From UBA1479 sp040221095 (lineage in GTDB: Bacteria; Pseudomonadota; Alphaproteobacteria; Rhodospirillales; Casp-alpha2), in the NCBI GenBank assembly GCA_040221095.1, contig JAVJVP010000003.1, positions 186,001 to 250,000 on the forward strand: a DNA stretch of 64,000 nt, given 5' to 3'. Shown here piece by piece: positions 46,053 to 54,448 of the stretch. The notes under the pieces were generated by a model. It ran no database searches and was not told the DNA's origin. It worked only from the letters and a program-made list of their open reading frames with translations. A program made the position numbers and the translations under genes. The first letter of the stretch is position 1, and each line of letters opens with the position of its first letter.

Positions 46053-46758
46053 TCATGCCCCCGCGGAAAATCCGCTCCGCCAGCTGCCAATCCTCATCAT
46101 TGTCGATGTCGACGGCCTTGTACCGCGGCAGTTCCAGGCCGGCGAAACCGTTCAGGCTGCCGGCACCTTCGCTCGTCCTGACGAAAGCCTCGGGAAAGAC
46201 CGCGAAGGTTCCCGTGTCGTAATATCGCTGCGGCAGGTCCTGGGAGCGCACGGCGAACATTCCGGGCTGGGCCTCGGACAGGTGACCGTCCGGCGCAAGG
46301 TCCAGCGCCCATTCGACAGGGACGGGAAACGGCGCCACGGGCAACAGCGGCGTCGTGCCGCCGGCGCGCTCGAACGCGGCTGCGGCGGCGCGAAGGTCGT
46401 CCGCGGTAATCAGCGGCGCGCATGCCATGAGAAGCCAAACCTGATCGAACCGTTTGTCTTGTTCGGCATAGGTATCGATCACGAATTTCAGAACCGGCAG
46501 GATAGGCGTGACATCGTCGGCCAATGCCGAGTCCCGCTCGAAATCGGGGGCGAACCCGAGGTCCGTGCAGACCTCGCGAATTTCGGCGTCTTCGGTCGAG
46601 ACATGAATAACGTCGAACAGCCCGGACTCGCGGGCCGCGCGGAGAATGTGGCCGATCATCGGGCCGCCGCAAAAATCGCGAATGTTCTTGCCGGGCAGGC
46701 GCTTGCTGCCGCCCCGGGCGGGAATGACGGCGATACGTTTCGGGCCGGCGCTGGTCAT
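46045..46758 (-). CDS. pseF: Pseudaminic acid cytidylyltransferase
   Basis: 237 residues from ATG 46758, chosen because it forms an ATGA overlap with the upstream stop; an in-frame start four codons earlier is possible. IAVIPARGGSKRLPGKNI is the CMP-nonulosonate synthetase signature, followed by HVSTEDAEI and MACAPLITADDL. The C-terminal RYYDTGTFAVFP and ELPRYKAVDIDNDEDW are typical of PseF rather than NeuA. Activates pseudaminic acid as CMP-Pse for transfer. It is distinct from the KdsB-like enzyme at 26127-26888. Confidence 0.92.
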   Translation of the reverse strand: MTSAGPKRIAVIPARGGSKRLPGKNIRDFCGGPMIGHILRAARESGLFDVIHVSTEDAEIREVCTDLGFAPDFERDSALADDVTPILPVLKFVIDTYAEQDKRFDQVWLLMACAPLITADDLRAAAAAFERAGGTTPLLPVAPFPVPVEWALDLAPDGHLSEAQPGMFAVRSQDLPQRYYDTGTFAVFPEAFVRTSEGAGSLNGFAGLELPRYKAVDIDNDEDWQLAERIFRGGMNA

Positions 46759-47603
46759 TCGGTGCTCCAATAGTCGCGTACGGAAGGTTTCAATTGATCG
46801 TAACCGGTCTTGATGTTGATGCGTTCGCGTTCATCGCGCGGCGGCAGCGAGCAGAACCCGAGCAAGGCCTTCTGCTCATCCGACAGGGACTGGTAGATGT
46901 CTTCCGGCAGGCTTCGGGTCATGTCGGAGGACTGCTTCACCCACCACCGGTTCAGGGTTGCGATGATCAGCCAGCGGCTGCCGCCGGAGGTGTTGGCGCC
47001 GGCGCCGTGCCACAGCCGGCTGTCCCACACCACCATGTCTCCTGCCTTGCATTCGACGGGGCGGATGTCCTTGCTGGCGCGATCAGTGAAGGCACCGCTC
47101 CGGTGGCTCTTCGGAACGACGACCGTGCAACCGTTTGCGGCCGTCATGTCGTCGAGGGCGAAGGCGATTTGGATGCGCCAGGTGAGGTCGCCGGGCGCCG
47201 GGATGTTGGTGTCGATGTGCAGGTCGAGCGGCCGGCCCGAGCAGCGGGCGTTGAAGAAGCCGAGGATGTAGTTCGGCGCGTCCGGCGGCAGGAAACGGTA
47301 ATAGGGATCGTTCAGCATCGCCATGCCGATGCCGCGAACCAGTGGGTCGACCAGCAGATCGATGTAGTGCTTGTCCTTGTTCTGCAGGTTGTAGACGACG
47401 CGGTCGTCGGCGTCCCGCTCGGGCACGCCGCGGCGGGGGGTGTTCTTGACTTCTTCCCACAGGGCGTCGGTGCGCGCCCGCAGATCCGTCACTGTCGCGG
47501 GGCCGAGATGGCCGGGCACGACGGCATATCCGTCCGTCGCCAGGGCGGTGAGGCAGGTCGCCAGCCGGCCGTCGATTTCCTGTTTCCGTGGTTCTGCGGT
47601 CAT
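46755..47603 (-). CDS. PhyH-family Fe(II)/2-oxoglutarate dioxygenase
   Basis: 282 residues of the phytanoyl-CoA dioxygenase type. The facial triad is visible: His129 and Asp131 in DLHIDTN and His199 in LWHGAG, with Arg210 in GGSRWLI as the 2-oxoglutarate anchor. The strand GDMVVWDSRLWHGAG is characteristic. It lies between pseI and pseF, overlapping pseF by 4 bases, so it is co-expressed with the pseudaminic acid genes. A hydroxylation of the nonulosonic acid, its N-acyl group or another glycan part is inferred; it is not part of the known Pse pathway. Confidence 0.9.
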   Translation of the reverse strand: MTAEPRKQEIDGRLATCLTALATDGYAVVPGHLGPATVTDLRARTDALWEEVKNTPRRGVPERDADDRVVYNLQNKDKHYIDLLVDPLVRGIGMAMLNDPYYRFLPPDAPNYILGFFNARCSGRPLDLHIDTNIPAPGDLTWRIQIAFALDDMTAANGCTVVVPKSHRSGAFTDRASKDIRPVECKAGDMVVWDSRLWHGAGANTSGGSRWLIIATLNRWWVKQSSDMTRSLPEDIYQSLSDEQKALLGFCSLPPRDERERINIKTGYDQLKPSVRDYWSTE

Positions 47604-47628
47604 CGCTTCTTCCGCCTATATCGGCAGG

Positions 47629-48669
47629 CTAGTCGCCGATCATGTACCACTGCAGGGGATCGCCTCTCCGGATGTCGCGCGCCGCCCGGCGGTTGATGAT
47701 CTCGCCCAGGTGCTTGGGCGGAAGGCCAAGGCCCGGACGGATCGAGCGTACGTTGTCGGGTGTCAGGGGCTCGCCGGCGGCAATATCGGCCACGGCATAG
47801 AGCGACCTTCTGTAGGTCACGCTGCTTACTTCCGAAGGCTTCGGTCCGAAGGCAACAGTCCCGACCGCCTGATGTACGTCCTTGATCTGAGCGATCATGG
47901 TGGCGAGTTCGTCGGGTTCGAGCGAGAACGCGCTGTCAATGGCGCCGTCGGACCGCCGCAGCGTCACGTGCTTTTCGATAAGCTGCGCGCCTAGGGCGGT
48001 CGCCGCCACGGGCAGGGCGATGCCGAGTGTGTGATCGGACAGGCCGACGGGCACGTCGAACCGGCGGGCGAGTTCCGCCATGTTGGCAAGGTGCGCCTCC
48101 TGAAACGGCGCGGGGTAAGCGCTCACGCAGTGGAGCAGTGCCAGGTCCTTGCAGCCGTTTGCGCGTGCCGCGTCGACGGCGTCGGTGATCTCCGCCAGGT
48201 TGGCCATGCCGGTGGAGATAACAAGAGGCTTGCTTGTGGCGGCCGCCATGGCGATCAGATTGGTATCGACATTCTCGAACGACGCGATCTTGTAGGCCGG
48301 CGCGCCCAGGCTCTCCAGCAACTCGATGGCGGCGTCGTCGAACGGGCTGGAGAACACGGTGATGCCGAGTTCACGCCCCTTCGCGAACAGCGCTTCATGC
48401 CACTCCCAGGGCGTGTGCGCCTCCTGATAGATCTCATACAGCTTCCGGTTCTTCCACAGCGGCAGGTCGACGACGAAGCCCGGCCCGTCGTGATCGATGG
48501 TCAGGCTGTCGGCGGTGTAGGTCTGCAACTTGATGGCGTCGGCGCCGGCCTCCTTGGCGGCAGTCATGATCTCGAGCGCAAGGCCCAGGTCGCCGCCGTG
48601 GTTGCCCGAAATCTCGGCAATCACATAAGGCGGGTGGTTCGAATCGATGGTGTGTCCGTCAATGATCAT
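47629..48669 (-). CDS. pseI: Pseudaminic acid synthase
   Basis: 346 residues in two domains. The NeuB-type TIM barrel (1-280) shows VIAEISGNHGGDL, AIKLQTYTADS, FSSPFDDAAIELL, KIASFENVD, ISTGMA and VGLSDHTLG. The C-terminal antifreeze-like SAF domain (about 285-346) has RRSLYAVADIAAGEPL and HLGEIINRRAARDI. The LQTYTAD and GNHGG wording matches PseI rather than sialic or legionaminic acid synthases. Condenses PEP with 2,4-diacetamido-2,4,6-trideoxy-altropyranose. Overlaps pseG by 4 bases. Confidence 0.94.
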   Translation of the reverse strand: MIIDGHTIDSNHPPYVIAEISGNHGGDLGLALEIMTAAKEAGADAIKLQTYTADSLTIDHDGPGFVVDLPLWKNRKLYEIYQEAHTPWEWHEALFAKGRELGITVFSSPFDDAAIELLESLGAPAYKIASFENVDTNLIAMAAATSKPLVISTGMANLAEITDAVDAARANGCKDLALLHCVSAYPAPFQEAHLANMAELARRFDVPVGLSDHTLGIALPVAATALGAQLIEKHVTLRRSDGAIDSAFSLEPDELATMIAQIKDVHQAVGTVAFGPKPSEVSSVTYRRSLYAVADIAAGEPLTPDNVRSIRPGLGLPPKHLGEIINRRAARDIRRGDPLQWYMIGD

Positions 48670-49652
48670 TGGCTTGCCTTGCTGATGGGAATCGCGTCGT
48701 GCGGTTCCGGACGAGACGATATTCCTTGCCGTTGCGCGAGGCCCAGCACGACGTCCGCCGCCCGCGCCGCGCCGCGGCCGTCGATAACCTCGGCAAGGGG
48801 GTTGCCCGGGGCGGGTTTCGCCGCCTCCGCCGCGACGCCCGCCGCCATCTGCTCCGCGTCGTAGGCGTCAAACGCCTGGATGCCGGTCCGGCGCAAAGCC
48901 GGAATCATGTGGCCTTGATTATCGGCGACCCGGCAGACGACGATCGACAGGCCCGCCGCCGCCGCCTCCCACGTCGTCACGCCGGCCCCGCCGGCATAGA
49001 TCGTGCCGCGTCCCATGGCGGCGACCATGTCGGGGCGGACGAGCAGCGACAACCGGTCGTTGGCCTCGCCCGCGTCGTCCGGCATCGCCGGTACGATCAC
49101 GTCGACCCGCGCCTCGGGCACACGCCTCAGGATCGCACGGGCGGTCTCGACGCCTCGGGTCGTGTCGGCGCCGCCGAAGGAAACGACAACCCGCCGGCCG
49201 TTGTTCTTCGTCTGCGGCCGCAGGTCCGCGAAGCGTGGATCGACAAGACAGTAGTCCAGTCCGGCCAGGACGGTGCCGTCGCACACGGACGTGTAATCCA
49301 GGTCCGGGGCGTAAATGTTGTGGTTGAGGACGACGTCGGCATCCAGCGGCCGATCCGCATTGTCGTCGATCACCAGGCGAAGGGCATGACGCCGACGCCA
49401 TCCGCGCATGGTCTCAAGGCCGATGCGGTAGCTGTCGGCGATCAGGATGTCCGCCTCGTCCGTCTGCGAAAGATCGTCGGGCCACGTGCCCGCCGAACCT
49501 TCCCACAAACCGACCAGCGATGCCTCCGGAGGCACCACGACGCGGCATTCGATGCCGCGGGCCTCGAACTCGCGCAGCAGGAAAGAGCAGCGCCGGAAAT
49601 GCCCGAACCCGACGTTCGGCCCCGCGTCAACGACGAACAGGGCGCGCGTCAC
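48666..49652 (-). CDS. pseG: UDP-2,4-diacetamido-2,4,6-trideoxy-altropyranose hydrolase
   Basis: 328 residues from GTG 49652, which overlaps the ATP-grasp stop by 4 bases (GTGA) and places the hallmark GFGHFRRC (His18) at the expected distance from the N-terminus. The GT-B-like fold continues with IADSYRIGLETM, IDDNADR and the UDP-binding YAGGAGVTTWEAAAAGLS. PseG removes UDP before the PseI step. The longer open frame to 49739 is shadow sequence. It is immediately upstream of pseI. Confidence 0.93.
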   Translation of the reverse strand: MTRALFVVDAGPNVGFGHFRRCSFLLREFEARGIECRVVVPPEASLVGLWEGSAGTWPDDLSQTDEADILIADSYRIGLETMRGWRRRHALRLVIDDNADRPLDADVVLNHNIYAPDLDYTSVCDGTVLAGLDYCLVDPRFADLRPQTKNNGRRVVVSFGGADTTRGVETARAILRRVPEARVDVIVPAMPDDAGEANDRLSLLVRPDMVAAMGRGTIYAGGAGVTTWEAAAAGLSIVVCRVADNQGHMIPALRRTGIQAFDAYDAEQMAAGVAAEAAKPAPGNPLAEVIDGRGAARAADVVLGLAQRQGISSRPEPHDAIPISKASQ

Positions 49653-50578
49653 GCGTCGAACACCAGCTCGCGGGACAAGCGGTAGACGCTCCGACCCGGG
49701 CGGGACCGGAACTCCGCGAAAGCGCCCTTGATCGCCCACAGCAGGTCCTGAAAGCCGAGCCGATGACGCATCATCACCGTGCTGGAAAATCGCGGATTGA
49801 TCTCAAATACGCGAGGTCCCTTGGGCGTCAGGCGCAGTTGCACGTTGATGGCGCCGTCAAGATCGCAAGCTGCCGCGAGGCGCTGGATCAGATCGTCGAT
49901 GGCGGGCACCGCGACCTCTTCGGCGAAGACCGTGCGACCGCCGGCCAGCCGGCGCTTGAGGACCAGGCCCCGGGTCTGGCCGCCGAGCCGGATGACGGCG
50001 CAGGTATATTCCTGGTCCTCGTCGCCGACATGCTCCTGGGCGATGAGGCCCTCGGGCTTCTGGCTGCGGATGAAGTCCAGATGGGCGCGCGTCCGCACGA
50101 CGTCGACGCCACGGCTGCCGCGGCCCTGGCGCGGCTTGACGACGATCGGCAGGGGCAGGTCCCCCGCCGCTTCGAACGGCACGGTGACGGGCGGGTTCAG
50201 GCCTTCGGCGGCCAACCAACGCGCGGTCTCCAGCTTGTCGAGGAAGCGGCGCAGCAGGGGTGCCGCGGCCATCAGCAGTGGGATGCCGGAAAGCTCCGCC
50301 GGCGTCGCATGGGCCAGCCGCCACAGTTCGGCTTCCGCCGTGGGGATGACCGTGTCGTAGCCGCCGTCGGTAGCGAGCGAGCGCATGCCCGCGAGGAAAG
50401 TCTCGTCATCGGCCCGGGGCATGTGGTGCATGCGGTCGAACAGCGCCTCGCCCGGCCGGGTCCCGCCGGCGTCGGCGCCGTCGACGCGGGTGCTGGGAAA
50501 CGCGTCGCGCAGGATGCCGCAGATGGCTTCGGCGATGTCGCCGTTGGCGCCGGTCACCAGGAAACCGGAATGGCTCAT
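49649..50578 (-). CDS. ATP-grasp family ligase
   Basis: 309 residues from ATG 50578 (ATGA overlap with the phosphoesterase stop). The pre-ATP domain begins GFLVTGANGDIAEAI; the ATP-grasp core shows LPIVVKPRQGRGSRGVDVV and QEHVGDEDQEYTCAV, ending INVQLR and RVFEINPRFSSTVMMR, which carry the metal-binding Glu and Asn. It resembles CarB-like small ligases that join a carboxylate to an amine or amino acid. In a pseudaminic acid cluster it may attach an amino acid or amidate the carboxylate of a sugar. Substrate unknown. Confidence 0.88.
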   Translation of the reverse strand: MSHSGFLVTGANGDIAEAICGILRDAFPSTRVDGADAGGTRPGEALFDRMHHMPRADDETFLAGMRSLATDGGYDTVIPTAEAELWRLAHATPAELSGIPLLMAAAPLLRRFLDKLETARWLAAEGLNPPVTVPFEAAGDLPLPIVVKPRQGRGSRGVDVVRTRAHLDFIRSQKPEGLIAQEHVGDEDQEYTCAVIRLGGQTRGLVLKRRLAGGRTVFAEEVAVPAIDDLIQRLAAACDLDGAINVQLRLTPKGPRVFEINPRFSSTVMMRHRLGFQDLLWAIKGAFAEFRSRPGRSVYRLSRELVFDA

Positions 50579-51282
50579 GCCGAACCCTCCGTGCGGGTCA
50601 GCACTTTCCAAAGATAGGGCAGCTGCGGGTCGCGGCGGCGCGCTTCGGCGATCAGCGCGGCGGCGTCGTATGATTCACGGTGAAGGGTCACGGCATGGCT
50701 CGCGGTATCCCACAGCGCCCAGCAGGCGCCGGGTCGGCGGTCGCGCGGCTGGCCGACGGAACCGGGATTGACGACGATGCACCCGCCTTCATGCCACAGG
50801 ACGGGGTAATGGGAATGCCCGAACACTACAAGGTCCTGCCCCTCGGCGGCGCACTTCGCCACCACGTCGGCCGGTGCGTCGGGATAGACGTATGCCTCAT
50901 GGTCCCAGGGCGCGCCGTGGCAGATCAACGCGGTTCGCCCGCCCGCCGCCGCCTCGCGCCGTTCGGGCAGGTCGACCAGGCGATCGAAGGTCGTTGGCGG
51001 AAGCTCCCGGCAGGCGACATCCTGCCCGGAACCGTAGCGCGCCGAAATGGCATCGTGATCACGCCCCGCGGCCCAGTCGCGCATCATGTCCTCGTGGTTG
51101 CCGCGCACGGCGATCCAATCCCAGTCGTCCAGCAGGTCAAGCACCGCCTTGGCGCCGTAGTAGTAGCCAACGAAGTCGCCGGCGATGAACAGCCGTTCGG
51201 CACCCGCCTCCCGGGCGGCGCGCAGCACGCAGGCCAGGGCCAGATCGTTGCCGTGGATATCGGCGAGCAGCGCGATCTTCAT
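50575..51282 (-). CDS. Calcineurin-like metallophosphoesterase (YfcE type)
   Basis: 235 residues with a full di-metal set: LADIHGND (Asp and His near 8-10), AGDFVGYY, RGNHEDM, ICHGAPWDH and FGHSHYP. Such proteins hydrolyse phosphomonoesters or diesters of small molecules in the cytoplasm. The gene is tightly coupled to the ATP-grasp gene. It could remove phosphate from a sugar intermediate or act on the phosphorylated product of the ligase; the substrate is not readable. Length is slightly above the E. coli YfcE size. Confidence 0.9.
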   Translation of the reverse strand: MKIALLADIHGNDLALACVLRAAREAGAERLFIAGDFVGYYYGAKAVLDLLDDWDWIAVRGNHEDMMRDWAAGRDHDAISARYGSGQDVACRELPPTTFDRLVDLPERREAAAGGRTALICHGAPWDHEAYVYPDAPADVVAKCAAEGQDLVVFGHSHYPVLWHEGGCIVVNPGSVGQPRDRRPGACWALWDTASHAVTLHRESYDAAALIAEARRRDPQLPYLWKVLTRTEGSA

Positions 51283-51310
51283 AATGTCCCGGCCGGCATT
51301 GGTGTCGCCG

Positions 51311-52207
51311 TCACTTGAAGGCCATTACCGCACAGAGGTTCCGGCCGATGCCGCAGCGTGACATGGCGCGGCAGAAATCGTGATAGGCGTCCAGGCCCCG
51401 CTCCGCCAGCAGAAGGTCGAGGATGATCCGGGCGCGATGGGCGTCGGCCCCTTTGCCGGAATCCTGGACGTAGTTGGAGCCGGGGTGGAACAGGAAAAGC
51501 TCTATGGGAAAGTCGCCGAACATGTCGACGACCTGAAACCCGGCGCGGTCGGCCACGCCGCCGATGTTGTCGACGTTGAAATAGTGCAGATGGTCCGGCG
51601 GCGAAAACCAGTATTCCCGGTTGATCCAGCCAAGCTCCTGCAGGCGTGTCTGCATGGGGCTGTAGTCGTTCGGCACGTTGACCAGCAGGATGCCATCCTT
51701 CGCCATGACCGCGCGTACCTTGGCCAGTAGGTCGAACGGGTCGATGACATGTTCGACCACGTTCTGCAGCACGCAGACGTCGAAGGTTTCGCCGCTGTCG
51801 CGCAGATTGTCGAGCACGGTCGCGGCGTCGCCCAGCCGCAGGTTCGGCAGCAGGTCCGGATGGAACGACCTGATGGCATGCTCGCTGTAGTCGACGCCGG
51901 TGGTCATGCAACCTGCTTCCGTCGCGGCCTGAAGAATGAAGCCTTCGCCGCAGCCGACTTCGAGCAGGCGCGCGTCATTCAGCGCGGTGACGCGACCGGT
52001 CGCAGTTATTGCATGTAGCACCAGACGCGCCCGCAGGCGCTTCTGGTCCAGTTCCTCCGGCGAATAGGTGGGGGCGTAGGTCATTGCCGCCGAAGTCTGG
52101 AAATAGGTTTCCGCGTAGAACTTTTCGAGTTCCGCGCGGGACGGCATCGGGGTCACCGACATGAACCCAAGGTCGGCGGTGGTCTTGCCGTATTTACGGT
52201 CTGTCAT
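51311..52207 (-). CDS. Class I SAM-dependent methyltransferase
   Basis: 298 residues. SAM motif I LLEVGCGEGFILQAATEAG lies near 82-100, followed by TTGVDYSEHAI and the post-I loop FDVCVLQNVVEHVIDP. The N-terminal ~70 residues (TDRKYGKTTADLGFMS, FYAETYF) match the short head region of methyltransferases found in O-antigen loci, but the zinc-binding cysteines of the sugar C-methyltransferases are absent. It is 28 bases upstream of the phosphoesterase and probably methylates a sugar or its substituent. Confidence 0.87.
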   Translation of the reverse strand: MTDRKYGKTTADLGFMSVTPMPSRAELEKFYAETYFQTSAAMTYAPTYSPEELDQKRLRARLVLHAITATGRVTALNDARLLEVGCGEGFILQAATEAGCMTTGVDYSEHAIRSFHPDLLPNLRLGDAATVLDNLRDSGETFDVCVLQNVVEHVIDPFDLLAKVRAVMAKDGILLVNVPNDYSPMQTRLQELGWINREYWFSPPDHLHYFNVDNIGGVADRAGFQVVDMFGDFPIELFLFHPGSNYVQDSGKGADAHRARIILDLLLAERGLDAYHDFCRAMSRCGIGRNLCAVMAFK

Positions 52208-52250
52208 CGGCTTGGCCTCTGCAGGGCGCCGCGCGGGAGGACGGCGTCAT

Positions 52251-53537
52251 TCACGGTTGGCGGAACACGGGTTCGATGGCAGGGCCCTGGAGCCGCGCAG
52301 CGAAATCGTCGGCCTGGTGGGCGCGGGCGAACAGGGGGAGCACCTCGCGGAACACGTTCTCGGAGAACGCCAGTTCCTCTGGTCCGTGTGCGGCGCAGGT
52401 CACGTTGAGGCAGTAGTAGAGGAGCCCCCGACGCGCGCATTCCTGCATGAAGTAGGTCTTGCGCGTGCGGGTCTCCTGGTCGCCTTTTTCGCTCGACATA
52501 TCGAGCAGGAACCGCTCGGGAAAGCCTTTCACCTTGATCACGCCGCGCAGGCCGTTCTCCTCGATCAGGCGTTCGGCCATGGCCATGAACGCGGTGCCGT
52601 GGGTCTGGATACGCGCCAGGGCGTCGGTGTCGCGCAACGCTTCGATCGTCGCCTTGCCCGCCGCCAGGGAGACGGTCTCGCCGCCGAAAGTGCCCGAATA
52701 GAAGATCTTGTCGAACACCTCCATCACGTCACGTTTGCCGACCACGGCGCTCAACGGATAGCCGTTGGCCATGGCCTTGCCGAAGCAGGCGAGATCGGGG
52801 ATCACGCCGAAGCGTTCCTGTGCACCGCCCAGGTGGGTGCGGAAACCGGTCACGACCTCGTCGTAGATCAGCAGCGCGCCGTGCCGATGGGCTAGGTCGC
52901 GCACCGCTTCCAGGAACCCGGGTTCCGGCGCGATCACGCCGACCGGTTCCATGATGGCCGCTGCCACCTGCCCCGGCCGGGCATCAAGCGCAGCCTCCAG
53001 CGAGGCAACGTTGTTGTAGGCGAAGGTCTGCGTTAGCTCCGCCACGGCACGCGGCACGCCCAAGTCGCGCGTGGTGGTGCCGATGCACCAGTCGTGCCAG
53101 CCGTGGTATCCGCACATGATCACATGGTCGCGCGAGGTGTAGGCCCGGGCGGCGCGGATCGCCGCCGTCGTCACGTCGGACCCGGATTTGCCGAACCGCA
53201 CCATTTCGGCGCAGGGGATGATGTCGACGAGCATCTCCGCGACCTCGACCTCCAGCGGGTGCATCTGGCTGAACACCGTGCCTTCGGCCATCTGTCGGGC
53301 ACAGGCGGCGTCCACCTGCTTGTCGCCGTAGCCGAGAATGATCGGCCCGAGCGCCATCAGGTAATCGAGAAACTTGTTGCCGTCGGCGTCCCAGACCCAG
53401 GCGCCGGCACCCCGCGTCAGGTAGTTCGGCGCGTCCGCGCGGGGCCACTGCGTCGGCCCCTTGGAGAACGTCTGGGTTGCCGACGGAATGACCCGCCGGG
53501 CCCGTTCGAGCAGGTTACGAGACGTCTTGAGTTCCAT
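52251..53537 (-). CDS. Class III aminotransferase (glutamate-1-semialdehyde aminomutase-like)
   Basis: 428 residues. KGPTQWPRADAPNYLTRGAGAWVWD and GDKQVDAA match the GSAM-like N-terminus, KSGSDVTTAAIRAARAYT forms the PLP cup, IYDEVVTGFR gives the pyridine-N Asp, and the Schiff-base Lys is in LACFGKAMANGYP. It is not the haem-pathway HemL by context: it sits between a methyltransferase and an aldo/keto reductase among pseudaminic acid genes. Such copies may aminate a keto-sugar or a small aldehyde for side-chain attachment. Confidence 0.9.
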   Translation of the reverse strand: MELKTSRNLLERARRVIPSATQTFSKGPTQWPRADAPNYLTRGAGAWVWDADGNKFLDYLMALGPIILGYGDKQVDAACARQMAEGTVFSQMHPLEVEVAEMLVDIIPCAEMVRFGKSGSDVTTAAIRAARAYTSRDHVIMCGYHGWHDWCIGTTTRDLGVPRAVAELTQTFAYNNVASLEAALDARPGQVAAAIMEPVGVIAPEPGFLEAVRDLAHRHGALLIYDEVVTGFRTHLGGAQERFGVIPDLACFGKAMANGYPLSAVVGKRDVMEVFDKIFYSGTFGGETVSLAAGKATIEALRDTDALARIQTHGTAFMAMAERLIEENGLRGVIKVKGFPERFLLDMSSEKGDQETRTRKTYFMQECARRGLLYYCLNVTCAAHGPEELAFSENVFREVLPLFARAHQADDFAARLQGPAIEPVFRQP

Positions 53538-53551
53538 TGTCGGCCTCTTCG

Positions 53552-54448
53552 TTACCCGCCGGTCCGGATGTTCGCCGGCCAGCGGGAAGGATTAATGTAG
53601 GCTTCGTCGGTCAAACCGTAGGGCGTGAAATCGAAGCGGCTGTCGGCGATTTGTTCGGCGGCGTCGCAGATCTCGGCTAACTGGTCTGGATCGGTGACGC
53701 CGATGATCATGACGTCGACCTCGGGGTTCTGCGCGCCGAACAACAGACAGCCCTGCAGCGGCGACAAGCCCGCCGCCGCCAACTGCGAGCGCAACGTGGC
53801 GAGATGGGGCTGCAGCGGCCGGAAGTAATCGGGCAGGCCGTTGACCGGCGCCAGCAATAACCCTTGTAGGAACAGCGAACGAACATGGATCTCGATGCCT
53901 CGGCGCTTCATTGCGTCCAAAGTTCCCGCTGCCTGGAACCGGTGGTCGATGGCGTTCATGGGTATCTGAACGAGATCGACTGAATGACGGGCAAGCACGG
54001 CATCGACTTCCACCGGCGTATAGGCGGAGAAGCCGATCTTCTCGACCATGCCGGCGGCCTTTAATTCCAGGAGCTCGTCATGAAGGCGGTCACCGTCGGG
54101 GCCCGTCAAACCGTTGGCATGGTGGACCAGCAGGCCGTAGACGCTTTCCTGGCGCAGGCGGCGGAGCGACTGTTCGAGCTGGTGGCGGGCGGCGCCAGGA
54201 CCGTCGATCCGGTCGGGGTTGACCTTGGTGACGATCAGGAATTCCGCAGCCGCTGGCGCGTGGGCGCCGATGACCGCTTCGGAATCCCCATAGTCCGCCG
54301 CTGTGTCGACGACCCGGACCCCCTTGCGTCCCGCCAGGTCGAATACGGCATCCACGGCCGGCGAGGTAACCTTGCCGGCCTGGTTGGTGATGCCGTAATC
54401 GAGTCCGAACGCGGCGGAGCCGAGGCCGAGGCGCCGGAAGATGTTCAA
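53552..54448 (-). CDS. Aldo/keto reductase
   Basis: 298 residues with the AKR barrel and tetrad: Asp and Tyr in VDTAADYGDSEAVIG, Lys in FLIVTKVNP, His in YGLLVHHAN. GLGSAAFGLDYGITN at the N-terminus is typical of the AKR group found in nonulosonate loci. NAD(P)H-dependent reduction of a keto- or aldehyde-sugar is expected. Its stop leaves 14 bases to the aminotransferase gene, and its start overlaps pseC by 4 bases. The reductase/aminotransferase pair could work on one intermediate. Confidence 0.9.
   Translation of the reverse strand: MNIFRRLGLGSAAFGLDYGITNQAGKVTSPAVDAVFDLAGRKGVRVVDTAADYGDSEAVIGAHAPAAAEFLIVTKVNPDRIDGPGAARHQLEQSLRRLRQESVYGLLVHHANGLTGPDGDRLHDELLELKAAGMVEKIGFSAYTPVEVDAVLARHSVDLVQIPMNAIDHRFQAAGTLDAMKRRGIEIHVRSLFLQGLLLAPVNGLPDYFRPLQPHLATLRSQLAAAGLSPLQGCLLFGAQNPEVDVMIIGVTDPDQLAEICDAAEQIADSRFDFTPYGLTDEAYINPSRWPANIRTGG

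Noticed and set aside
52251..53537. HemL (tetrapyrrole synthesis)
   Set aside because: The fold matches but the neighbours are pseudaminic acid genes, and such GSAM-like copies are known in glycan loci.
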